NCBI GenBank assembly: GCA_033675265.1 | Contig: JAUJYZ010001594.1 | Location: 277,501-341,500, forward strand | Length of the DNA stretch: 64,000 nucleotides | Direction of reading: 5' to 3' | Source of the DNA: Actinostola sp. cb2023 | Lineage: Eukaryota > Cnidaria > Anthozoa > Actiniaria > Actinostolidae | In this document: positions 11,963 through 64,000 of the stretch, piece after piece | Layout of the letters: the number at the start of each line of letters is the position of its first letter | How positions within the stretch are numbered: the stretch's first letter is position 1 | The notes under the pieces: generated by a model | Databases searched by the model: none | What the model was told of the DNA's origin: nothing | What the model saw: the letters and a program-made list of their open reading frames with translations, nothing else | Program-made: the position numbers and the translations under genes

Positions 11963-12777
11963 TTCTGAGTAAAGAAAATCTGAATAATAAATAAGCCGGT
12001 ATAAGAAACCGATGGTTGCTAAGACTCATTTTACCGCTACGAGCTTCTCGAGCTTTTGTCATTCCATCTTTTTTAACAATCGTGGGATTTTGAACGCGTT
12101 CTTGGTGTGTTTGCCTCATGTTTTCAGCTATTATATCATGGTCGCTGCTCTACTTGAGTGGTTCTCACTTACTAAGTACCGGGACTTAAGCATCATTTAC
12201 ACTTCGCGTTGTGTTCTCAGAACGAGCTATTCTTTTCACGAGTCTCTAGAGAGCTGAGCAGAATTGTATCCAGGGAGGAGTGGGTGGCAGCAATCATATG
12301 TAGTCAATTCAACAATTTTGTCGGTAAAATTTTGTTGTTGTTGTTTGTTTTTCGTTTCGCGGTGCGATGCGGTGCGGTGTGATTCCCGACTTGAAAAAGA
12401 GTTTCCGAATTCCAAGTCCATTCCACCATATCGAGTCCATTCCAACATCGCCGACGATACCATTTAATGTACGGCTCTTTTTATTATAAAACGGTCATTT
12501 AAAACTCCAAAAGTAGCATTTTTAGTGATATGAAGGTCAATGTATACCTCACAAAATTATTGAATCGAAAGGTAACTGATAAATGGTCATCGTGTTCCTG
12601 TGAGCCCGCGATCGAAAGGAACAAACTTTCGTATTCTCTTTGTTTTCATAGATACTGATTACTACATCAGTAGATAACAGATAAAACGGATATTAAAGCT
12701 GCCAAAGTCGACTGCCCGAAGTTAAGTGGATACAGAAGTCTATAAGTATAATATAAATCAGTTTCAAACCATCAGAT
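11963..12777. other. non-coding stretch upstream of tRNA
   Basis: No exon with family similarity or consistent splice signals was seen. The short open frames around 12012-12467 have no recognisable protein. Confidence 0.4.
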
Positions 12778-12859
12778 GGTAGCGTGGCCGAGCGGTCTAA
12801 GGCGCTGGTTTAAGGCACCAGTCTCGTCAGAGGCGTGGGTTCGAATCCCACCGCTGCCA
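12778..12859 (+). tRNA. tRNA-Leu(AAG)
   Basis: An 82-nt cloverleaf. The acceptor stem GGTAGCG pairs with CGCTGCC, followed by the discriminator A. The anticodon arm CTGGT-TTAAGGC-ACCAG places AAG at positions 34-36, decoding CUU leucine. A variable arm typical of class II tRNAs is present (TCTCGTCAGAG region), as is a T arm with GGTTCGAATCC. Internal pol III promoters are visible (A box TGGCCGAGCGG, B box GGTTCGAATCC) and an oligo-T terminator follows at about 12865-12872. No CCA is encoded, as expected in eukaryotes, and there is no intron. Confidence 0.97.
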
Positions 12860-12863
12860 CTAG

Positions 12864-12872
12864 ATTTTTTTT
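12864..12872 (+). terminator. pol III oligo-T terminator
   Basis: A run of T residues 4-5 nt after the tRNA-Leu 3' end, the normal RNA polymerase III stop. Confidence 0.85.
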
Positions 12873-14185
12873 TCATTTGCTTTTCTTTAAACCATATCTA
12901 CTTTAAAAATTGTATCTTTTAGAATTTACAAAGTTGTAAAACCACTGTGAACAAATAATAATTTTTAAATAATTTTATTATCATTGACTAGTGTCAACAT
13001 TGCGCATAGCTTTTCAGAAGTTTCCAAAAACGACTAGCATATAAAAACATCGTTAACTAAGAAACACAGAAAAAAAAAAAAAAAAGACCGCTTTACCAAG
13101 TCACGTGATCAGGCCTGTTCGTACTGTTTCAGATGCTCGTGCCGTGTGCAGGTCTGTCCAATCTCGTACCGAGAGTCGACTCTGGGTACTTGCTTGATTG
13201 GGTCCAGTCCGACTTGCGAGCAGAGTTTCGGCCTAAACACACATGGTTTGGGATGAATGTTTGCAAAATTGGGCCGTGATTTTGTATAAAGCTTTTTTTT
13301 ACGTCACGCGACGTTACGTGACGACACAACGTTGCGTGACAACAAAGAAAACTGTGCCGACCGTGTAAAATTTTGTTTATCAACAATTATTGAAAAATCT
13401 CACATATCCAAATACAAAGTGTCTTTAAAGCAGCAGTCTAATACACATAGTTTTCTTTTGAACTTTTATTTTCTTTTATAAAAAGTACAACTTAGTTTTA
13501 ACAAAAAATATCAAGAAAATTTACTAGCTAAATGTAACAGTAATACCACACAAATCATATTTGACAGCAAATATGCCATTATATATCTAGCCTGCATCTA
13601 GCATTCCTTTTGCTGGGATTGACTGTTTTGTGAACGTCCAGTTTACCGACAAGCTTTCAGATGTGATCAAACACTCAAAACTAACAGCAGTACTTCCGGT
13701 ACTCATACATATATTTTACAATAAGTACCAACTATGTATATTTTAGATAACTTACTTTGGTTTTACTTGGGATTGTTCTGCTGTATTTTGTCTGTAACAT
13801 GCCAGCATATATTTTAGTGATTACAGAATAAAACTTTACTCAGATGCATATTAAGGATAATAGTATCCTTTGTAGCCACTTTTAGTGTCAACATGCAACA
13901 AAGCATTGGGTGATGAATGAATGAATGAATGACGAATGATGACTTAAGTGGGAAGGAGACTATACAGATAATAACCTCGTAGATGTTACAGCAACCAAAC
14001 TAAGTCAGTAAATAACTTAATATTGTTTTCCCTAGAAAAAATGACTGATTCAGCACTTACTGTACAACCTAGGGCAAAGATAGGAAAATACGACCTGCTC
14101 AAAGAACCAATCAAATTGAAGGATTCGGATTACTGTGCACTTGAAAAAATAAATAAATGTACTATATCTTAACAGATGTTTAGTT
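12873..14185. other. gene-free region and MDM1 3' flank
   Basis: AT-rich, no supported gene. It contains a poly-A run near 13071-13085 and short TGAA repeats near 13915-13932. The part nearest 14185 should hold the MDM1 3' UTR. Confidence 0.5.
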
Positions 14186-16957
14186 TCAGCTTTCAATTTG
14201 TAGCTTCTTGTTATCTTTAGACCAGAAATGGTCTCTTCTGTTCCTTGCCCTCTCTAGTGTCTCAGAAGTCGTCGATACTCTGCTTGCAATAGAAATATCT
14301 GACATGACATCTTCGTCTTGCTTTTTATGCTTTACTGGAACATAGGACCCATCTTGACTCAGTATACTTGTTGAGGGAGTATAGCCTCTGTGATAACCAT
14401 TTTGCTTTATACTGGACTTTGATTGTTGTCGTTCTGGTGAAATTGTCAGGGATTTTTGCAACTTTTCATTTAAGATATTTGTTGTCATGTCATAGTGATG
14501 TCTCCTTGCTTGACCAGTTTCCCGTAATTCTGGCGTAGGGGATCGGCCGCGCTCAAGAATAAACTGCCCATTTTCAGTTACTGTTCTGTCTGTGAATGAA
14601 GTTGAGTATGAGTGATCTGTTTCAGCTGGTGAAGGTGGTCTGTTTATCCAGGCTTCCTTTGTAACAGGTGGCCTTTCATTTTGCCTGGATGCCTCCTTCT
14701 GTCTGTTGTCCTTTCTCTTGACTCTATCATTCTTTTTAAAACAGCGGCTTGCAGAATGATCAGAAACTACAGACACTGAGTCATTGCCATCATCATATTG
14801 CGCATTAAGCCTATTCTGGCGGTCAAGTTCCTCACGAGAAAAATGTGTTCCCCTTGCATGGTGAGCATAACCATATGCTTCGTTGCGCCTACTGAGGGCC
14901 TGTAAAAAATATTTGAAAATTATCATTGAAGATACTATCCCTTAAATATAGTAACTGTTGTAATTCAAAAAATATATACAGTGTAATACCTCTTTGTACC
15001 AATCCATTGTAGTTTTAGATGGATGAACCTGTACAAACAATAAAAATATGAAATGCATTAGTCAAGACATAAATCCTACATCCAGACAAATATGATTATT
15101 TTCAGACTTACAGGGCTCGGACGACCTTGAAATTCTGGAGATTCAATCCATGCACCGTCAATGAACTTGAAGCGGCTACTATATTCAGAGTCATACACCC
15201 TTCAATAAATCAGTGCACAAGCATTAACACACTATTGTGAACACCACTGAATATAATCAAAGGGGTCCATGCAACAACAGGATAAGTGGCTTATGATCAG
15301 CATCCCAATTCTCCTTTGGAATTTAATTAGCCCAACTTAGGAGAAATTAGATTTCAATCACAGATCACTTACAGTACGTTATTTAATACAAAAAAAAAAA
15401 TACAAAAAAAAAAACCAACAAAAAAAACGTTATTTAATACATAAATGTATCATTATACTTACTTTATATGACCTCTATCAGGTGACTTCATATACTGTGA
15501 GTTGTCTGATGTCTGTATAAGTCTTTTATCTCCCATACTAGTCATTGTACGGACACCAGCAGCAGGTAAGCGATCAGGAGAAATTCCTAACAAAAAGGTA
15601 ATGAATAAATAATAATTATTAATAAACCAAGAAATATTTCAACAAAAATTTAACTTATCAATCATTTATAGCTTAACATTGAACAAGAATTCCACCTACC
15701 AGATTTTGTTCCACCGATAACAGGTTTTGGTTTCCTGATTGGGGACTTTTCCTTGTTAGGTTTCACTTTGGATTTCCTATCATTCACTCCAAAGTCTTGT
15801 GTGTATGTACTTCTCCTTTTTACTCCATCGGGAATGTAGTTGTACCCAATCACTTTACCTGGAGGCCTAAGCAATCTCTTCTCTGCGATTAGAATGGGTG
15901 ATTCGTGCCTTTCCTGGACATTAGGCTTAGACTGTGATTGAAAGGGAAAATATGTATTGACCATTATTTAATAATAATAAATAATAATAATACATTTTAT
16001 ATAGCGCCACTATCCATAACAATGATCAGAGCGCTTAGAATGCTAATTAAAATGCAACTTTCACAGCAATGCAGTCACATCAAAAACAATTCAAGTAAAC
16101 CAATTTCATGAAGTTCCTAGTATTCACCTTTGAGGAATATCTATGCTGTCTTTGCAGAGCAGAATGTGGTTTGTCTCTTGCAGTATCGTCTATCTGGAGC
16201 CACTCCCTTGCTGACAGTTCCTTTATCGTACCAGTAGGAAACAGATTGTGATTTTTCTCATAAGCAACCATTTTCTTTCTCTGTAATGGTGGCTCATGAA
16301 TGACTCCAAGTTGTGTAGATTGTAAGCCAGCTCTAGGTGAAGATACATGGCTTTGTGATTCATATGGAATAACTGATCTTGTGATCTCTCCTTTGACTGT
16401 ATGTGGCCTTCTTGATGAAAACTTTATGTAATGACTTTTGTACTCTGAGTTATACCTCTGTGTATCATATGAAGAAAGTGTTAAAACTTATTCTGTTACA
16501 TGTACATTGTAAGCTTATTTGCAATGTTCAGAATACATGTAAGCTTAGGATGGTGTACAGTATGTAATTGTAAATGTGGTAGATGAATCTTTTGTAATTA
16601 TTTCACACTTAGAAACCCGTGTGAAACAATGTAAAGATTAATTATATAAGCTGATTTGTGTTTACATTTAAAATGAGTCATTTTACATGTAGGGGGATTG
16701 TAGAATTGACAAACATTCTTGTAGCCCTTTCATTATTATGAAATCCAGGGATCCTGCAAACGAACTTTAAGTGTAATTTCCCAATCCTCGAATAAATGTC
16801 TTGCTTTTGATCACTAGAATACTTGGCGATTATCATATAAAGATCGAGCAAAAAAACGCGCCAAAGTTCTGACTGTGCTGTGACTGTGTGAGTTCTATGA
16901 GATGATATTGTTCAATGAACTGAAACTTACCTTCGATCTGGACCGATTTGCAGGCAT
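14186..16957 (-). CDS. MDM1: MDM1, centriole/microtubule-binding protein
   Basis: The CDS is complement(14186..14899, 14990..15028, 15112..15199, 15463..15586, 15700..15931, 16128..16457, 16931..16957), 1,554 nt or 517 aa, and every phase agrees. MDM1 is known in vertebrates as a microtubule-binding protein of centrioles that restrains centriole duplication. Similarity was recognised by eye in several places: an N-terminal NSEYKSHYIKF repeat like the human SEYQRNFLW repeat, DSEYSSRFKFIDGAWIE like human NSEYRAKF..AGAW, WYKEALSRRNEAY followed by ARGTHFSREEL (human GTHFSRDHL), PTPELRETG before HHYDMTT (human PTPKLRELG, HHDLTT), and a C-terminal SDISIASR..ERARNRRDHFW (human ARAKKRKENFW). It is shorter than human MDM1 (about 714 aa). 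The protein is basic, Ser-rich and probably largely disordered. The first exon encodes only nine residues (MPANRSRSK) and faces the LRBA start 201 bp away. Confidence 0.93.
15970..16055. repeat. dispersed repeat remnant (TTATATAGCGCC)
   Basis: ATTTTATATAGCGCCACTAT followed by a partner AGAGCGCTTAG resembles short dispersed repeats frequent in marine invertebrate genomes. It lies in an MDM1 intron. Assigned on resemblance only. Confidence 0.35.
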
Positions 16958-17158
16958 TCTTGCTCAATAGCGGTACTTCAAGTTCTAGTTCAATCGTAGA
17001 TAGAGGTTGAATTAGAGAGAGAGGAGGCAGAGATGGATAAAAGTAGCTAAAAAGTGCATCAAATGTTGTGTGTTGGCGGTCCGGTATCGAAGGACGCATC
17101 CACCTGGACATCGTAGCGAGGCTACTTGTGCGCATGCGCACCAGGGGAATGGACAAAC
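16958..17158. promoter_or_regulatory. bidirectional MDM1/LRBA promoter with NRF1 site
   Basis: Only 201 bp separate the divergent MDM1 and LRBA start codons, so both transcripts must start in or beside this interval. A perfect palindrome TGCGCATGCGCA, the NRF1 consensus, lies at 17129-17140, 18 bp before the LRBA ATG. No TATA box is evident. NRF1 sites of this form are typical of TATA-less bidirectional housekeeping promoters. Promoter function is inferred. Confidence 0.75.
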
Positions 17159-61222
<44,064 letters not shown>

Positions 61223-61244
<22 letters not shown>

Positions 61245-64000
61245 GTAGGTTATTACACAGATCCCTTAAACGTACATGTAGATCTTCCGTGTTCTCCGTA
61301 GAGCGGCAGTATGATTGACTCTGTTATGAAAGAGGTAGGTTATTACACAGATCCCTTAAACGTACATGTAGATATTCCGTGTTCTCCGTAGAGCGGCAGT
61401 ATGATTGGCTCTGTTATGAAAGAGGTAGGTTTATTACACAGATCCCTTAAACGTACATGTAGATCTTCCGTGTTCTCCGTAGAGCGGCAGTATGATTGAC
61501 TCTGTTATGAAAGAGGTAGGTTACTGATTACACAGATCCCTTAAACGTACATGTAGATCTTCCGTGTTCTCCGTAGAGCGGCAGTATGATTGACTCTGTT
61601 ATGAAAGAGGTAGGTTTATTACACAGATCCCTTAAACGTACATGTAGATCTTCCGTGTTCTCCGTAGAGCGGCAGTATGATTGACTCTGTTATGAAAGAG
61701 GTAGGTTATTACACAGATCCCTTAAACGTACATGTAGATCTTCCGTATTCTCCGTAGAGCGGCAGTATGATTGACTCTGTTATGAAAGAGGTAGGTTATT
61801 ACACAGATCCCTTAAGCGTACATGTAGATCTTCCGTGTTCTCCGTAGAGCGGCAGTATGATTGACTCTGTTATGAAAGAGGTAGGTTATTACACAGATCG
61901 CTTAAACGTACATGTAGATCTTCCGTGTTCTCCGTAGAGCGGCAGTATGATTGACTCTGTTATGAAAGAGGTAGGTTATTACACAGATCCCTTAAACGTA
62001 CATGTAGATCTTCCGTGTTCTCCGTAGAGCGGCAGTATGATTGACTCTGTTATGAAAGAGGTAGGTTATTACACAGATCCCTTAAACGTACATGTAGATC
62101 TTCCGTGTTCTCCGTAGAGCGGCAGTATGATTGACTCTGTTATGAAAGAGGTAGGTTATTACACAGCTCCCTTAAACGTACATGTAGATCTTCCGTGTTC
62201 TCCGTAGAGCGGCAGTATGATTGACTCTGTTATGAAAGAGGTAGGTTATTACACAGATCCCTTAAACGTACATGTAGATCTTCCGTGTTCTCCGTAGAGC
62301 GGCAGTATGATTGACTCTGTTATGAAAGAGGTAGGTTATTACACAGATCCCTTAAACGTACATGTAGATCTTCCGTGTTCTCCGTAGAGCGGCGGTATGA
62401 TTGACTCTGTTATGAAAGAGGTAGGTTATTACACAGATCCCTTAAACGTACATGTAGATCTTCCGTGTTCTCCGTAGAGCGGCAGTATGATTGACTCTGT
62501 TATGAAAGAGGTAGGTTATTACACAGCTCCCTTAAACGTACATGTAGATCTTCCGTGTTCTCCGTAGAGCGGCAGTATGATTGACTCTGTTATGAAAGAG
62601 GTAGGTTATTACACAGATCCCTTAAACGTACATGTAGATCTTCCGTGTTCTCCGTAGAGCGGCGGTATGATTGACTCTGTTATGAAAGAGGTAGGTTTAT
62701 TACACAGATCCCTTAAACGTACATGTAGATCTTCCGTGTTCTCCGTAGAGCGGCAGTATGATTGACTCTGTTATGAAAAGAGGTAGGTTATTACACAGAT
62801 CCCTTAAACGTACATGTAGATATTCCGTGTTCTCCGTAGAGCGGCAGTATGATTGGCTCTGTTATGAAAGAGGTAGGTTATTACACAGATCCCTTAAACG
62901 TACATGTAGATCTTCCGTGTTCTCCGTAGAGCGGCAGTATGATTGACTCTGTTATGAAAGAGGTAGGTTATTACACAGATCCCTTAAACGTACATGTAGA
63001 TCTTTCGTGTTCTCCGTAGAGCGGCGGTATGATTGACTCTGTTATGAAAAGAGGTAGGTTATTACACAGATCCCTTAAACGTACATGTAGATCTTCCGTG
63101 TTCTCCGTAGAGCGGCAGTATGATTGACTCTGTTATGAAAGAGGTAGGTTATTACACAGATCCCTTAAACGTACATGTAGATCTTCCGTATTCTCCGTAG
63201 AGCGGCAGTATGATTGACTCTGTTATGAAAGAGGTAGGTTATTACACAGATCCCTTAAGCGTACATGTAGATCTTCCGTGTTCTCCGTAGAGCGGCAGTA
63301 TGATTGACTCTGTTATGAAAGAGGTAGGTTATTACACAGATCGCTTAAACGTACATGTAGATCTTCCGTGTTCTCCGTAGAGCGGCAGTATGATTGACTC
63401 TGTTATGAAAGAGGTAGGTTATTACACAGATCCCTTAAACGTACATGTAGATCTTCCGTGTTCTCCGTAGAGCGGCAGTATGATTGACTCTGTTATGAAA
63501 GAGGTAGGTTATTACACAGATCCCTTAAACGTACATGTAGATCTTCCGTGTTCTCCGTAGAGCGGCAGTATGATTGACTCTGTTATGAAAGAGGTAGGTT
63601 ATTACACAGCTCCCTTAAACGTACATGTAGATCTTCCGTGTTCTCCGTAGAGCGGCAGTATGATTGACTCTGTTATGAAAGAGGTAGGTTATTACACAGA
63701 TCCCTTAAACGTACATGTAGATCTTCCGTGTTCTCCGTAGAGCGGCAGTATGATTGACTCTGTTATGAAAGAGGTAGGTTTACTATTACACAGATCCCTT
63801 AAACGTACATGTAGATCTTCCGTGTTCTCCGTAGAGCGGCGGTATGATTGACTCTGTTATGAAAGAGGTAGGTTATTACACAGATCCCTTAAACGTACAT
63901 GTAGATCTTCCGTGTTCTCCGTAGAGCGGCAGTATGATTGACTCTGTTATGAAAGAGGTAGGTTATTACACAGCTCCCTTAAACGTACATGTAGATCTTC
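61223..64000 (+). repeat. 90-bp minisatellite carrying LRBA exon 44 donor
   Basis: About 31 tandem copies of a 90-bp unit run to the window edge. Each unit contains the last 22 or so coding bases of exon 44 (GACTCTGTTATGAAAGAG) and its donor GTAGGTTATT. Variant positions show a duplicated block: TTCCGTATTC, CTTAAGCG, GATCGC and CAGCTCCC variants recur 1,443 bp apart (61741/63184, 61811/63254 and so on), and an earlier variant pair 1,448 bp apart, about 16 units. Read-through from exon 44 reaches a TAG after 19 extra codons. Confidence 0.96.

Overview
This is genomic DNA from an intron-rich invertebrate animal. The genes belong to families restricted to, or elaborated in, metazoans (LIM-only, fibulin, MDM1, LRBA/neurobeachin, MAB21-like), and their introns carry GT..AG signals with phases that join consistently. 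The slow-evolving protein sequences would fit a cnidarian, sponge or invertebrate deuterostome, but the window alone does not settle the phylum. Every exon boundary below was placed by hand from splice consensus, reading phase and family knowledge. No alignment program was run.

Layout. 139-2338 (minus): an LMO1/3-type LIM-only gene, three coding exons, 166 aa. 4587-9260 (plus): the 3' part of a fibulin-like secreted matrix protein (FOLN/EGF modules plus a fibulin C-terminal module); its 5' exons were not found. 10185-11962 (minus): a poorly supported gene with a recurring [ST]T[YF]Rx[DN][FY] motif. 12778-12859: tRNA-Leu(AAG). 14186-16957 (minus): MDM1, seven exons, 517 aa. 17159 to beyond 61244 (plus): an LRBA/neurobeachin gene, 44 recognised exons encoding 2,490 aa. 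The window edge falls inside the BEACH domain, so the WD40 end is missing. MDM1 and LRBA are head to head, with 201 bp between start codons and a palindromic NRF1-type site between them. A single-exon mab21-like gene (49797-50876, 359 aa) is nested in the 11.1-kb LRBA intron between the two halves of the PH-BEACH domain, on the same strand as its host.

The rest is dominated by tandem repeats and short non-autonomous DNA transposons. These include a 4.6-kb tetranucleotide-based satellite (29545-34205), a five-copy TA-flanked MITE family, three TTAA-flanked foldback elements, several CAG-terminated TA elements, and many minisatellites. The most unusual feature is that several tandem arrays include an exon's 3' end together with its 5' splice site. 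A 44-bp unit is repeated about 20 times at a fibulin EGF exon, a 90-bp unit about 31 times at an LRBA BEACH exon, and two-copy examples occur at two other exons. Donor sites are therefore amplified in place, and the 90-bp array itself contains a duplicated block of about 1.44 kb.

Functionally, LMO and MAB21-like are developmental regulators, MDM1 is a centriole/microtubule protein, and LRBA/NBEA is a vesicle-trafficking scaffold. The only arrangement here with recognised functional precedent is MAB21L nested in LRBA/NBEA, which also exists in vertebrates.
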